A DNA stretch of 64,000 bases from Lentibacillus amyloliquefaciens (GCF_001307805.1 NZ_CP013862.1:806001-870000), one strand, 5' to 3'; shown: positions 1 to 11,290, numbered from the stretch's first letter. Notes: generated from the sequence alone by a model not told the origin. Numbers and translations: made by a program.

Positions 1-522
1 ATTCACAACCGTAAGGATCATCCGGTTGTTCATATCTCATGGAATGATGCAGTGAAATATTGTGAGTGGGCAGGAAAACGGATGCCAACAGAAGCTGAGT
101 GGGAGTATGCCGCCAGAGGAGGATTGGAACAGAAAAGGTATCCGTGGGGGGATGAGTTAACTCCTGATGGAGAACATGTTTGTAATATATGGCAAGGCAC
201 TTTTCCGACACAAAATGAAGGGTTAGATGGTTTTTTATCGACAGCACCTTCTAAATCGTTTCCGCCAAACTCATATGGACTTTATAATATGTCGGGCAAT
301 GTCTGGGAGTGGTGTATGGATTGGTTCACAGTCAGTGATGAAAGCACAGCCGTCAGTTTGAATCCCGAAGGGCCGAATGCAGGGGAATCAAAAATTATTA
401 AAGGAGGGTCGTATCTATGCCATGACTCTTATTGCAACCGGTATAGAGTAGCTGCCCGAAGTTCGAATACACCAGATAGTTCAACTGGTAATATGGGGTT
501 TCGCTGTGTTCGGGATGTCTAA
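1..522 (+). CDS. Formylglycine-generating enzyme (SUMF1 family), 5' end outside window
   Basis: The frame is open from base 1, so the start lies upstream; 173 residues are visible. The fold signature [20 protein letters not shown] and the following [12 protein letters not shown] are typical of FGE-sulfatase domains. The C-terminal part keeps two cysteines spaced as in genuine formylglycine-generating enzymes (CHDSYC, visible residues 140 and 145), followed by [15 protein letters not shown] and GFRC. Many SUMF1 homologues lack these cysteines, so this one probably oxidises a sulfatase active-site cysteine (copper-dependent in the family). It lies 25 bases before the TRAP binding-protein gene and probably shares its operon. 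A sulfatase gene may lie upstream, outside the window; that is inference. Confidence 0.9.
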   Translation: MHNRKDHPVVHISWNDAVKYCEWAGKRMPTEAEWEYAARGGLEQKRYPWGDELTPDGEHVCNIWQGTFPTQNEGLDGFLSTAPSKSFPPNSYGLYNMSGNVWEWCMDWFTVSDESTAVSLNPEGPNAGESKIIKGGSYLCHDSYCNRYRVAARSSNTPDSSTGNMGFRCVRDV

Positions 523-547
523 AAACTTTTAAGGGGAGAGTTTTCTT

Positions 548-1672
548 ATGATCAAAAGGTCAATTGTTGTTTTGTTCAGTCTGTTATTATTCGGTATGTT
601 ATTTGGGTGTGTTGGAGGAGGCGGGGAAAATAACGGTAACGGAGATGCAGCGTCTGAGGAGAATAATTCATCTGAAAGCAATAATTCCGGAGATGCAGAG
701 TATGAGTTTCAAGTGGCAAACGTATTAGCAGAATCGGATGTGTCGAGTTATGGTTTGGACAAATTTGAAGAACTAGTTGAGGAGAAATCAGACGGTAATA
801 TACAGATTGAAGTACTGCATGGCGGGCAGTTAGGTTCCGGTGTAGAAACATTTGAAGCTGTCAAGAACGGAAATTTAGATATGGCTGCTGATTCATTTGC
901 CAATTTAGCAAGTATTACACCGGCTTTTGAAATGTTTCACTTGCCTTTCCTATTTGAATCAAGAGATCAACTGTTAAATGCGTTCAGCAGTGAAGCAATT
1001 AAGGAACAAATAAATGGTGAACTAGAAAACCTTAATCTTAAATGGTTTACTACGTTTGAAATTGGCGGCCCCAGAGTGATTGGAACGTCGGATACCAAGG
1101 TTACATCTTTGGATGATTTGGAAGGAATGACATTCAGAGCATCACGGTCGCCACTGGAAATAGCAAGTCAGGAAGCCTGGGGAGCAAAAGGGCAGACAGT
1201 TGATTGGCCAGAGACCCCTGAATCAGTCCGTTTGGGAATGGTGGACGGTTTAACTGTTCCATACGCAAGTTTTCATTCAGCCAAATTTCATGAAGGTGAC
1301 TTGATTAATTATATAGCTAATGTTCCTTTCCAGACTTATGCGTCAGTGACAGTCGTTAATACTGAAATGTGGGCTGAACTGCCAGATGATGTTAAAACCA
1401 TTTTAGAAGAATCTCAACAGGAGGCAAGGGAGTGGCATATTGACTTTGTTGGTGACTATGTTACAGAGAATATCAACGAGATGAAAGAAGCCGGCGTTGA
1501 AATATACTCCATTCCTGATGAGAATTATGAGGAGATTAAGGAAGTCACAAAAGATACTGTTTGGGATGAATTTATTGGAAATGAAGGGATGTCTCAGGAA
1601 AAACTTGATCTTATTCAGGAGGAAATCGGCCCTGTTGGTGACGGCGGATGGGGCTACGACATTTCCCAATAA
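548..1672 (+). CDS. dctP: TRAP transporter substrate-binding lipoprotein (DctP family)
   Basis: A 374-residue extracytoplasmic solute receptor of a tripartite ATP-independent periplasmic (TRAP) transporter. The signal peptide ends in a lipobox (LFGC, Cys21), so the protein is anchored to the outer face of the membrane as expected in a Gram-positive. A Gly/Asn/Ser/Glu-rich linker (about 22-50) precedes the receptor domain. The central segment with GPRVIGTS and MTFRASRSP matches the family region where a conserved arginine holds a substrate carboxylate or sulfonate. AAGGGGAGAG precedes the ATG. It is followed by the small and large membrane subunits. The ligand cannot be read from sequence; the FGE neighbour suggests an organosulfur acid. 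Confidence 0.93.
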   Translation: MIKRSIVVLFSLLLFGMLFGCVGGGGENNGNGDAASEENNSSESNNSGDAEYEFQVANVLAESDVSSYGLDKFEELVEEKSDGNIQIEVLHGGQLGSGVETFEAVKNGNLDMAADSFANLASITPAFEMFHLPFLFESRDQLLNAFSSEAIKEQINGELENLNLKWFTTFEIGGPRVIGTSDTKVTSLDDLEGMTFRASRSPLEIASQEAWGAKGQTVDWPETPESVRLGMVDGLTVPYASFHSAKFHEGDLINYIANVPFQTYASVTVVNTEMWAELPDDVKTILEESQQEAREWHIDFVGDYVTENINEMKEAGVEIYSIPDENYEEIKEVTKDTVWDEFIGNEGMSQEKLDLIQEEIGPVGDGGWGYDISQ

Positions 1673-1746
1673 ATCAGTGGACTTTAATAATAAAGAGGGG
1701 CTATTCGTTAATAGTCCCCTTCACATTACTTACTAGGAGAAGGTAT

Positions 1747-2262
1747 ATGGATAGACAAAGGACAATAAACGTATTGACGAAAACGGATAGAATTGTTTCA
1801 AAGTTTATCGAAATCGTATGTGTCATATTAATGGCGTCAATCGTTGTGACCATTTCAACTTCTGTTATCAGCCGTTTTGTGGTGTTTAATCCATTGAACT
1901 TTGCTAATCCAATGGCTAAATATCTCATGATATGGGTGGCATTTTTAGGGGCAGGTTTAGCTTTTAGATATGGTGAGCATATTGCCGTTGACATGATAAG
2001 TGAACGTTTGAATCAGAAAACAAGAAAACAGTTGATTGTTGCTATTGACATTTTGACCTCCTTTTTCTTGATGGCAATGATTTATTATGGGTTTATTTTC
2101 GCAATGAGCGGTCTCGAGTCGAACGACCCTCTAGTCTTCAATATTAGTATGGCAATACCTTATCTATCAGTGCCTGTAAGCTTCATATATATGCTTTTTC
2201 AGATCAATGTAACGACTATCCTGAATGTGCTGAGGACAAATGATGCAACAGCTGAACTTTAA
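1747..2262 (+). CDS. dctQ: TRAP transporter small permease (DctQ family)
   Basis: A 171-residue protein with four predicted membrane helices, the usual size and topology of the DctQ subunit that couples receptor and large permease. The frame stays open to 1648, but the ATG at 1747 is preceded by AGGAGAAGG at proper spacing, and the upstream extension (hydrophobic then RRRY) looks like read-through, so 1747 is preferred. It sits between dctP and dctM. Confidence 0.88.
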   Translation: MDRQRTINVLTKTDRIVSKFIEIVCVILMASIVVTISTSVISRFVVFNPLNFANPMAKYLMIWVAFLGAGLAFRYGEHIAVDMISERLNQKTRKQLIVAIDILTSFFLMAMIYYGFIFAMSGLESNDPLVFNISMAIPYLSVPVSFIYMLFQINVTTILNVLRTNDATAEL

Positions 2263-2305
2263 TATGGAGGGGAATCAGTTTAATTCCAAAGAGGAGAAAT
2301 GATGT

Positions 2306-3592
2306 ATGGGTACATTGATTATTTACGGTTTATTATTTCTGGTTTTAATTGCTCTTAGTGTTCCGATCGCTTTCTCACTGGGTTTGTCAACGCTGGTAGC
2401 ATTTTTTATGACAGAACAGCCGCTGGACTTATTTGCACAGCGGCTGTGGACGGGTTTGGATAAATTTACACTTGTAGCTATCCCCCTTTTTATACTTGCG
2501 GGTGAACTTATGGGAGGATCAGGGATTCTGCATCGTCTGCTTGATTTTGCCAGACTTATTGTCGGGCGTATAAAAGGTGGACTGCTTTATATAAATGTCC
2601 TTGTCAGTATGTTATTTGGTGGCATCAATGGTTCAGCGGTTGCCGATACGAGTGCAGTGGGTTCTATGCTTATACCAGCTACCAAAAAAGAATATAAGGA
2701 CGCTGAATTAGCCGCAACAGTAACGAGTATCAGTTCTGTTGTTGGACCGATAATCCCACCAAGTCTGCCTATGTTGATTTATGTCTTTGCTGCAGGTAAT
2801 GTGTCTGTTGCTGCATTATTTCTGGCAGGCGTTATCCCGGGAATTATATTGGGATTGAGCATGATGATTGTAACGTATGTTATTGCAAGAAAAAAAGGTT
2901 TTCCAAAAGATATAACAACATATACAGCTAAAGATGTAATCAGGATATTAAGAAGGTTTTTAGTAGCTGCTATTCTGCCGTTTATAATGGTGGCAGGTAT
3001 TGTCGGCGGCGTTGTCACCCCGACAGAAGCTGGGTGTCTGGGCGTTGTCTATGCATTGTTTGTTGGTTTTTTTATTACAAAAGAATTATCGCTGAAAGAA
3101 ACCTACAGGGCCCTTGCACGAACAGTAATTGTTACAGCTATCGTTATGATTATGATATCAGTTGGAAACGTCGCTATATGGTGGCTGTCCATCCAGGGAA
3201 TACCTGCTGAAATCAGTTCCATTTTCCAGTCAATAACTCAAAATCCAGTGATATTTATGGCTTTAATGGTGGCATTATATCTTTTCATAGGTTTATTTAT
3301 TGAGCAAGCGGCTGCCATGATTATGTTAGTGCCTATTTTTGCACCTTTGGCAACCACCTATGGAATAGACCCAATTCATTTTGGTCTCATTACTGTGCTG
3401 ACATTAGGTATTGGATTAGTAACACCTCCAGTAGGAATCTGTTTATTTGTAGCGAGCAGTATTGCAAAAGTAAAACTTCAGGATGTATTTAAAACCGCGA
3501 TCCCTTACCTTGCAGGCATGGCTATCGTTTTATTGCTGGTTGCTTTTGTTCCCGGAATCTATTTATGGTTCCCTAAAATGTTCGGTTTTTAA
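2306..3592 (+). CDS. dctM: TRAP transporter large permease (DctM family)
   Basis: A 428-residue, strongly hydrophobic protein with about eleven to twelve membrane helices; this is the sodium-coupled transport subunit of TRAP systems. Family signatures include FILAGELMGGSGI near residue 65, GGINGSAVADTSAVGSML near 110 and GPIIPPSLPMLIY near 150. The ATG at 2306 follows GAGGAGAAATG; two ATGs just upstream are out of frame. No terminator is visible before the following regulator gene 49 bases downstream. Confidence 0.93.
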   Translation: MGTLIIYGLLFLVLIALSVPIAFSLGLSTLVAFFMTEQPLDLFAQRLWTGLDKFTLVAIPLFILAGELMGGSGILHRLLDFARLIVGRIKGGLLYINVLVSMLFGGINGSAVADTSAVGSMLIPATKKEYKDAELAATVTSISSVVGPIIPPSLPMLIYVFAAGNVSVAALFLAGVIPGIILGLSMMIVTYVIARKKGFPKDITTYTAKDVIRILRRFLVAAILPFIMVAGIVGGVVTPTEAGCLGVVYALFVGFFITKELSLKETYRALARTVIVTAIVMIMISVGNVAIWWLSIQGIPAEISSIFQSITQNPVIFMALMVALYLFIGLFIEQAAAMIMLVPIFAPLATTYGIDPIHFGLITVLTLGIGLVTPPVGICLFVASSIAKVKLQDVFKTAIPYLAGMAIVLLLVAFVPGIYLWFPKMFGF

Positions 3593-3641
3593 CATCAGGA
3601 TTACGATTCGAAACAGCGTAAGACAAAGGTGGATTTGAAGA

Positions 3642-4538
3642 TTGAGAATCAGTAACCTTGAAATTTATTGTCAAGTAGTAGAAGAAGAAAGTATTAGCAG
3701 CGTTTCCAGAAAGAACTTTATAACGCAACCTGCTGTGACCAAACAAATTCGTCAGTTGGAAAATATGTACGGGACTAAGTTATTTGAGCGAGATAAAGGG
3801 AGTTTAGTGCCAACTAAGACAGGCAGACAATTATATAAGATTTTTAAAAGAATAGTTTTTGAATACAATCAATCTTTCACTGTAATTGATGAATTAAAAG
3901 GAGAGGAAGACAGTAGTCTGAAGTTGGGCTCTTCTTTTACAATTGGTGAATATTTGCTGCCGGCCTTATTAGGAGCATTTAAAAAAATTCATCCCGATGT
4001 TGATATTAATCTGGAGGTTGGCAGCACTCCACGGGTGTTGAAAAGCCTGAAGGAAAATCAAATTGGTGTAGGTTTAGTTGAAGGCCTTGTTGAAGAAGGC
4101 GATACCTTCAAAGTCAAAAAATTTGCTGAAGATGAGTTAATACTTGTTTGCTCACCAAATCATGTATTGTCTGATACAGAGCAAACAATTGAGGTAGCGG
4201 ATTTGATTGATCAAAAGCTAATTGGAAGGGAGAAGAACTCAGGCACAAGAATGTTCATTGAACATGTATTAAAGGAGCATGACATTTCAGAAAATATTGA
4301 GTTTTATATGGAATTTGGCAGCACTCAAGCAATAAAAGGTGCGGTTGAGGCTAATTTAGGTATTGCTATTTTATCAGAGCTAGCTGTTAGAACTGAATTA
4401 ACAAACGGAACTTTAGTTAAAATTCCGATAAAAGATTTGATGTTTAATAGAGATTTATGGATAGTTCAAAGAAAAGATCGTTTTATTAATGCAATTGAAA
4501 AAAAGTTTATCGATTTTTTGTACAACGAAAAATGGTAG
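3642..4538 (+). CDS. LysR-type regulator (CysL/YeiE/CbbR-like subgroup)
   Basis: A 298-residue LysR regulator: winged helix-turn-helix at about residues 1-60 (ITQPAVTKQIRQLENMYGTKLFER) and a two-lobed effector domain from about 90. The strings SSFTIGEYLLPALLGAFKK and GLVEGLVEE resemble the CysL/YeiE/CbbR subgroup, some members of which sense sulfur compounds. It starts with TTG at 3642 behind AAAGGTGG. It directly follows the TRAP genes on the same strand, so it probably controls them. Unusually, glpK follows after only 15 bases with no terminator between. Confidence 0.85.
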   Translation: MRISNLEIYCQVVEEESISSVSRKNFITQPAVTKQIRQLENMYGTKLFERDKGSLVPTKTGRQLYKIFKRIVFEYNQSFTVIDELKGEEDSSLKLGSSFTIGEYLLPALLGAFKKIHPDVDINLEVGSTPRVLKSLKENQIGVGLVEGLVEEGDTFKVKKFAEDELILVCSPNHVLSDTEQTIEVADLIDQKLIGREKNSGTRMFIEHVLKEHDISENIEFYMEFGSTQAIKGAVEANLGIAILSELAVRTELTNGTLVKIPIKDLMFNRDLWIVQRKDRFINAIEKKFIDFLYNEKW

Positions 4539-6044
<1,506 letters not shown>

Positions 6045-6149
6045 TCAATATTGTATTTGGGACGAATTTTTTCAGAAAATTTGAGATGCCGTCTCGAGCG
6101 TATACAACAGCGAGCCGGTTTTTGACAGCGATCGGGAGAGTGAGTGGAT

Positions 6150-7811
6150 ATGTCAGTATTTTCAAGTCAAAAGCGGAAAAATATATTTCAGTCGATTGAA
6201 CAAGAGCAGCTTGATGTGCTTGTGATCGGCGGCGGAATTACCGGTGCGGGGATTGCACTGGATGCGGTCACCCGGGGTATGAATGCAGCTGTTGTGGAAA
6301 TGCAGGATTTTGCTGCGGGTACCTCAAGCCGTTCAACCAAACTGGTGCACGGGGGTTTGCGCTATTTAAAGCAATTTGAGGTGAAAATGGTATCGGAAGT
6401 GGGCAAAGAACGGGCGATTGTTTATGAAAACGGCCCGCACGTCACGACACCTGAGTGGATGATGCTGCCATTATATAAAGGCGGCACATTCGGACCATTT
6501 ACGACAAATATTGGCCTGCGCTTGTATGATTTTCTGGCAGGTGTCAAAAGGTCCGAGCGCAGAAAAATGCTGAGTCCTCAAGAAGCAGCGGAAAAAGAAC
6601 CGCTTATTAAGGATGATAAGCTAAAAGGTGCAGGTTATTATGTTGAATATAAAACAGATGACGCACGGCTCACAATTGAAGTCATGAAAAAAGCGGTTGA
6701 GTATGGTGCGCATTCAATCAATTATGCAAAAGTCATTGATTTTATTTATGATGCCGGAAGAATTGCAGGAGCCGTTGTTGAGGATCAGATCACGGGTGAG
6801 CATCGGTATATTTATGCTAAAAAAATAGTCAATGCAGGCGGCCCATGGGTTGATGACCTCCGTGAAATTGACGGTTCCAAGCAGGGAAAGTCGCTTTATC
6901 TGACCAAAGGTATTCACCTGGTCTTTCCGAAAAAACGATTCCCGCTGCAGCAGGCAATTTATTTTGATGCACCGGATGGAAGAATGATTTTCGCCATTCC
7001 CAGAAATAAAAAAACGTATGTAGGAACCACTGATACAAGTTATCAAGGGGATATAGCTCATCCGCAAATGACTGAAGATGAACGTGATTATTTGTTGGAG
7101 GCCATCAATTTTATTTTTCCGTCACTTGATATGACGAAAGATGATGTCGATTCAAGCTACGCTGGTCTCAGGCCACTAATTGCTGAAGAGGGAGAAGACG
7201 ATCCGGATGAAATCTCCCGTAAAGATGAAATGTTCATCTCTGATTCAGGACTGATATCAATGGCCGGCGGTAAATTGACAGGTTACCGGAAGATGGCCGA
7301 AGATACGGTGGATGCCGTTATGAAACAGCTGAAAGAAGAGGATGGTATCTTGTATTCTGATTCGGAAACAGAGCATTTGCCGATTTCCGGTGGTGAAGTC
7401 GGCGGATCAAAAGGCTTTCAGAAGTTTAAACAAGATAAGATTACAGAAGCGGCCGACCTTGGAATAATTGAAGAGACAGCCGACTTCCTTATTCAGAAGT
7501 ACGGAGCAAATATAGACAGGCTTTTTGAGATATACAAGAATGAGAAAGCGCGTGCCAAGGAAGCGGGTATCGAACCAACAGTATTTGCCGAACTGCAATA
7601 CGCCCTCAAATTTGAAATGGCCTATAAACCTGCAGACTTCTTTGTACGGCGAACGGGCGCGTTGTTTTTTGACATTGATTTTGTCAGATTCCATAAAGAT
7701 AATGTGATTAACTATATCGCTAAGGAATTGCAATGGAGCGATAAGCAAAAACAGGAATACATTGATGAATTGGATCATTTGCTTTATGAAGCTGTGAATC
7801 CGGTTAAGTAA
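6150..7811 (+). CDS. glpD: Aerobic glycerol-3-phosphate dehydrogenase
   Basis: A 553-residue FAD enzyme that oxidises glycerol 3-phosphate to dihydroxyacetone phosphate at the membrane, passing electrons to quinone. The N-terminal FAD loop LVIGGGITGAGIALDA and the SSRSTKLVHGGLRYL motif identify it. The ATG at 6150 lies 11 bases after GGGAG; a GTG at 6144 would add two residues and is the alternative. It follows glpK by 105 bases. A strong terminator lies 82 bases downstream, with a group IIC intron remnant behind it. Confidence 0.96.
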   Translation: MSVFSSQKRKNIFQSIEQEQLDVLVIGGGITGAGIALDAVTRGMNAAVVEMQDFAAGTSSRSTKLVHGGLRYLKQFEVKMVSEVGKERAIVYENGPHVTTPEWMMLPLYKGGTFGPFTTNIGLRLYDFLAGVKRSERRKMLSPQEAAEKEPLIKDDKLKGAGYYVEYKTDDARLTIEVMKKAVEYGAHSINYAKVIDFIYDAGRIAGAVVEDQITGEHRYIYAKKIVNAGGPWVDDLREIDGSKQGKSLYLTKGIHLVFPKKRFPLQQAIYFDAPDGRMIFAIPRNKKTYVGTTDTSYQGDIAHPQMTEDERDYLLEAINFIFPSLDMTKDDVDSSYAGLRPLIAEEGEDDPDEISRKDEMFISDSGLISMAGGKLTGYRKMAEDTVDAVMKQLKEEDGILYSDSETEHLPISGGEVGGSKGFQKFKQDKITEAADLGIIEETADFLIQKYGANIDRLFEIYKNEKARAKEAGIEPTVFAELQYALKFEMAYKPADFFVRRTGALFFDIDFVRFHKDNVINYIAKELQWSDKQKQEYIDELDHLLYEAVNPVK

Positions 7812-7893
7812 TTGGCGGGAAAACCTGTGCCTGAGGAAATAAATCTCGAAAGTGATTTGGCGGAACTATCCCAAACATTAAAAGTGTAAACGG

Positions 7894-7935
7894 AAATGAC
7901 CATCAATTTGTATAGCATTTTGTTGGTCATTTTTT
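7894..7935 (+). terminator. Rho-independent terminator of glpD
   Basis: AAATGACCA pairs with TGGTCAT(TT) across a loop of about 21 bases and is followed by a T run. The group IIC intron remnant begins just after this T run. Confidence 0.85.
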
Positions 7936-7936
7936 A

Positions 7937-8190
7937 GTGTGCCTCACTGCTGCACAGTCTAGGTGGTTAGAATTCACTCGATAACTTGTACCTTTTAAGT
8001 GTCGTAGCTGGAGCAAGGTCCTCGCCCTGATGGGGCAGGACGGACAGGTGTCCTCTGCGAAGAGGAATCTGAAAGGTCTACGAGTGAAGTCCAGCCCGGA
8101 ACAATATGTGAATCAGAGGTGGCGGAGATAATGGATAACCCTTTTGAATAACGGGGGAACCTATCCGAAAGGCCTGCAAAAGTTGAGTTA
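7937..8190 (+). mobile_element. Group IIC intron remnant (5' part, domain I; no reverse transcriptase)
   Basis: The segment begins GTGTGCC, the 5' end of bacterial class C group II introns, and contains CAGTCTAGG near the start, GTGTCC followed by GGAATCTGAAAGG, then CCCGGAACA and TGCAAAAGTTG in the same order as in domain I of the well-studied Oceanobacillus group IIC intron (compared from memory). It sits immediately after a terminator hairpin, the preferred target of class IIC introns. No reverse-transcriptase frame and no domain V follow, so the 3' part is deleted. Similarity ends near 8190; the exact right edge is uncertain. Confidence 0.75.
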
Positions 8191-8242
8191 ATAATTTGAA
8201 CATTGAATGAATATCATTCTTAATGCTTTTGTCGTAAAAGGT

Positions 8243-8290
8243 AAAATACCATCCAAGAATTTATGAGATGGCTATTTTATTTATTTTTTA
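8243..8290 (+). terminator. Terminator-like hairpin after the intron remnant
   Basis: AAAATACCATC and GATGGCTATTTT pair with one bulged base, followed by TATTTATTTTTT. It may have ended a lost transcript or guard the HEPN gene. Confidence 0.6.
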
Positions 8291-8384
8291 AACAAACAAG
8301 CAGGAATTAGGCATTATATGTCGAATCTTTTAAATTAGGATAAAATACCCAATTTTGTTCCAAAAGTATAAGGAGAACAAGCTT

Positions 8385-8765
8385 ATGAATACAACTGAAT
8401 TTATGAAAGAGGCTTATGGAGTTCTTTACGAAATTGAAACAGGGTTAAGACAATATATTGAATTAACAATGAAAACCACCTATGGTGTTGGCTGGTTTAT
8501 CAAGGCACCATTAACTATGAAATACAAACCATATACAAAGCATTTCGATAACTTTGATTATCATGAACTTATATCCATGTTGCGAGCATATTCCTGTTTC
8601 GATGATATTCCTAAGGGTGTGTACTCACAATTGCTAATGACCGTTCCAACTCGAAATAAAATTGCGCATTGTAAAATTGTAAATGAAGCAGAAAAGGTAG
8701 AATTACAAGACACCTATAAGTTATTATTAAAATATATAAGCTTACCTGATGAAATAATCTCGTAG
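8385..8765 (+). CDS. HEPN-domain protein (Swt1/Abi-like)
   Basis: A 126-residue helical protein. The motif RNKIAH (Arg90, His95) fits the Rx4-6H catalytic signature of HEPN ribonucleases, and an aromatic-rich N-terminal helix bundle precedes it. The ATG at 8385 follows AAGGAG at nine bases; an upstream TTG at 8355 would lack a ribosome site. No nucleotidyltransferase or other antitoxin-like partner is visible on either side, so it stands alone between an intron remnant and a gene-poor stretch. HEPN proteins of this kind often act in RNA cleavage or abortive infection; here that is inference. Confidence 0.65.
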   Translation: MNTTEFMKEAYGVLYEIETGLRQYIELTMKTTYGVGWFIKAPLTMKYKPYTKHFDNFDYHELISMLRAYSCFDDIPKGVYSQLLMTVPTRNKIAHCKIVNEAEKVELQDTYKLLLKYISLPDEIIS

Positions 8766-9625
8766 GGTTAATTTGAATTTAGTTGGGGAAGCAGTTATAT
8801 AAATTTGCCTTTGAATATTAACCTCAAGAGAATAAATTTATGTTTTGCGGTTTTGTTACAGTATCTAATTTATTTTAGTTATATATTGGGATAGCATTAA
8901 ATAAATTTGTTATATATCTGTTAAAATGACAGAAAATAAAAATAATTGTCGTTTAATTGATTAGTTATTTGAACCTGATTTTAAACCTATAGAACATAAA
9001 AAATGAGAGAAGTTAATGAGCAACTTTGTCTTCAAAAATCATTATCAAGCCCTTCATTAAAGGAAATATAAAAATCTATACCTACAAATAACAGTAGGTT
9101 TATGGGCGGCATGATGTAATATTGATTAAGTTATACGATCTAATTACTAATTTGGGTGGAAATGTAATTAAGACTATCCTTCGCCGTGCCTCGTTTATGC
9201 CTAACTTAATCCACCCCTTAACCACCCCTTGAGCACCCCTTATTATATGAAAAAGTACAATTTTCTTTAAAAAGAAATCTTTAATAAACCCCATTATATC
9301 AAGGTTTTTGATGGATAATAAATCTAATCAAACTTTTAGTATAGAATCCGTACGACTGTTCACCCATGGGAGCGCGAGCAATATTTGACAAGCTACTGAA
9401 TATAAAGTGAATCTTCAATCAGTGGGGGGTTTCTTTCTTCCCCCACCGATTGTTCGATGAATGAATCGGACATTTACTGGCAGCCATCCATGAATCAAAG
9501 ATTCACCAATTAGGATGAAAATAACTTTGGATTTTCATGGGAGTTGATCCCCCACCTAATTTTCATCGTATACTCGAACATTTGAGGGGAGGGGCTTACT
9601 GCCAGTTACATGCGGGATAAAATTT
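8766..9625. other. Gene-poor AT-rich stretch
   Basis: No supported gene. It contains a cytosine-rich triplet of CCCC runs at about 9210-9240, a hairpin repeat (entered separately at 9402-9482) and the related inverted octamers ACTGGCAG (about 9476) and CTGCCAGT (about 9599). Short open frames here lack ribosome sites. Confidence 0.6.
9402..9482 (+). repeat. Dispersed hairpin repeat, copy A
   Basis: About 80 bases that recur in inverted orientation at 40730-40801. The core hairpin pairs AATCAGTGGGGG with CCCCCACCGATT. It is followed by a conserved flank ending GAATCGGACATTTACTGGCAG. The other copy differs within the hairpin but keeps most pairing. Confidence 0.8.
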
Positions 9626-9670
9626 AAACAAGGCTTTCTTCAAGTGAAACTGAGGAAAGCCTTGTTTTTT
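9626..9670. terminator. Terminator downstream of lexA, usable on both strands
   Basis: AAACAAGGCTTTC pairs with GAAAGCCTTGTTT, followed by TTT on the + strand and A/T-rich sequence on the other. It lies 54 bases beyond the lexA stop. Confidence 0.8.
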
Positions 9671-9723
9671 ATAGGATAAGAAAGTTTAACATTTGAGAAA
9701 GATGATGCGGAAACTTTAGTTTT

Positions 9724-10347
9724 TTAAATTATATTCCGATAAAGTCCAATCACTTTTCCCAAAATAGTTACATTATCAAATATGAGCGGTTCCATAGTAG
9801 CATTTTCCGGCTGCAGGCGAACATGGTCTTTTTCTTTGAAAAAACGCTTTACTGTGGCTTCATCTTCTTCAGTCATACCAACAACGATATCACTGTTTTG
9901 TGCAGTGTTTTGTTGTTTGACAATGACCATATCCCCATCCAATATACCTGCTTCAATCATACTTTCACCTTCAATGACAAGCACAAACAGATTTTCACCA
10001 GTCCCTGTTACGTTACTTGGAAGCGGGACAAACTCTTCAATATTTTCGACTGCGGTTATAGGTATACCTGCTGTCACCTTACCAATGACCGGAGCATACC
10101 GTGGTTCTTCTTTCGGTATATGATTTCCCTCTGATGAATCCAATACTTCGATGGCTCTCGGCTTTGTCGGGTCACGTCTGATAAAGCCTTTACTTTCCAG
10201 TCTCGCCAAATGCCCATGGACAGTAGAACTGGAAGCAAGGCCAACCGCTACGGCAATTTCACGGACTGAAGGGGGATAACCCTTTGCATTTACTTCTTCT
10301 TTAATATAATCGAGAATTGCTTCTTGCCGCTTTGAGAGTTTTGTCAT
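9724..10347 (-). CDS. lexA: LexA SOS repressor
   Basis: A 207-residue repressor and self-cleaving protease. An N-terminal winged helix (about 1-65, [20 protein letters not shown]) binds LexA boxes. The Ala93-Gly94 cleavage site lies in VTAGIP, with the catalytic Ser129 in GESM and Lys167 in ATVKRF. It is divergent from the yneB group across a shared control region with three LexA boxes, one overlapping the -35 of its own promoter, which implies autoregulation. Confidence 0.97.
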   Translation of the reverse strand: MTKLSKRQEAILDYIKEEVNAKGYPPSVREIAVAVGLASSSTVHGHLARLESKGFIRRDPTKPRAIEVLDSSEGNHIPKEEPRYAPVIGKVTAGIPITAVENIEEFVPLPSNVTGTGENLFVLVIEGESMIEAGILDGDMVIVKQQNTAQNSDIVVGMTEEDEATVKRFFKEKDHVRLQPENATMEPLIFDNVTILGKVIGLYRNII

Positions 10348-10383
10348 CTATTAAACACCTCACACATAGTATTTATTACAAAA

Positions 10384-10412
10384 AGTATACCATGGATATT
10401 AAAAACATACAA
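10384..10412 (-). promoter_or_regulatory. lexA promoter
   Basis: Read on the minus strand: TTGTAT (10412-10407), 17 bases, TATACT (10389-10384). The -35 is overlapped by the LexA box at 10410-10423. Confidence 0.7.
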
Positions 10413-10482
10413 ACATTCGTTCGAAAAACCATTGACAAGAACTATTGTTCGTATATAATAGAGTTACGAACAATAGTTCTTG
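10410..10482 (+). promoter_or_regulatory. Three LexA boxes and promoter of the SOS peptide-yneB-ynzC group
   Basis: Boxes: CAAACATTCGTTCG (10410-10423), AGAACTATTGTTCG (10438-10451) and CGAACAATAGTTCT (10467-10480), each one mismatch from CGAAC-N4-GTTCG. The promoter is TTGACA (10432-10437), 16 bases, TATAAT (10454-10459). Boxes two and three lie in a perfect 16-base inverted repeat (CAAGAACTATTGTTCG at 10436-10451 against 10467-10482) that encloses the -10. Confidence 0.93.
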
Positions 10483-10534
10483 TCCAAATGACTACATGTG
10501 AATGTCAGAGATTAAAATATAAGGAGATGTTTAT

Positions 10535-10630
10535 ATGTTTGAAAAAATGACAAAAACTGATTTATTCTATTTGACAACTTTTGCAGCAGCATTAATATTT
10601 TTATATATTTCCATGATAACAAGCGGATAG
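10535..10630 (+). CDS. 31-residue SOS-induced membrane peptide (position of yneA)
   Basis: AAGGAG at 10521 precedes an ATG that opens a 31-codon frame: a charged start (MFEKMTKTD) and then one hydrophobic helix (LFYLTTFAAALIFLYI). It is the first gene behind the LexA-box promoter. In B. subtilis and Listeria this slot holds YneA, a SOS division inhibitor of about 100 residues with a membrane helix and a LysM domain. Here only a membrane helix is encoded, and yneB follows 18 bases later, leaving no room for LysM. It may be a minimal division-inhibiting peptide or a decayed yneA. Confidence 0.65.
   Translation: MFEKMTKTDLFYLTTFAAALIFLYISMITSG

Positions 10631-11290
<660 letters not shown>

Noticed and set aside
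6045..6149. GlpP antiterminator leader before glpD
   Set aside because: No terminator hairpin with overlapping antiterminator could be drawn in this gap.
9205..9245. Possible G-quadruplex on the minus strand
   Set aside because: Only three GGGG runs and a final GG are present, with seven-base loops; too weak to call.
9100..9294. 64-residue frame on the minus strand
   Set aside because: No ribosome site, low-complexity repeats in the coding stretch and no recognisable motif.
10317..10550. 77-residue frame across the LexA boxes
   Set aside because: It overlaps the promoter and operators and has no ribosome site.
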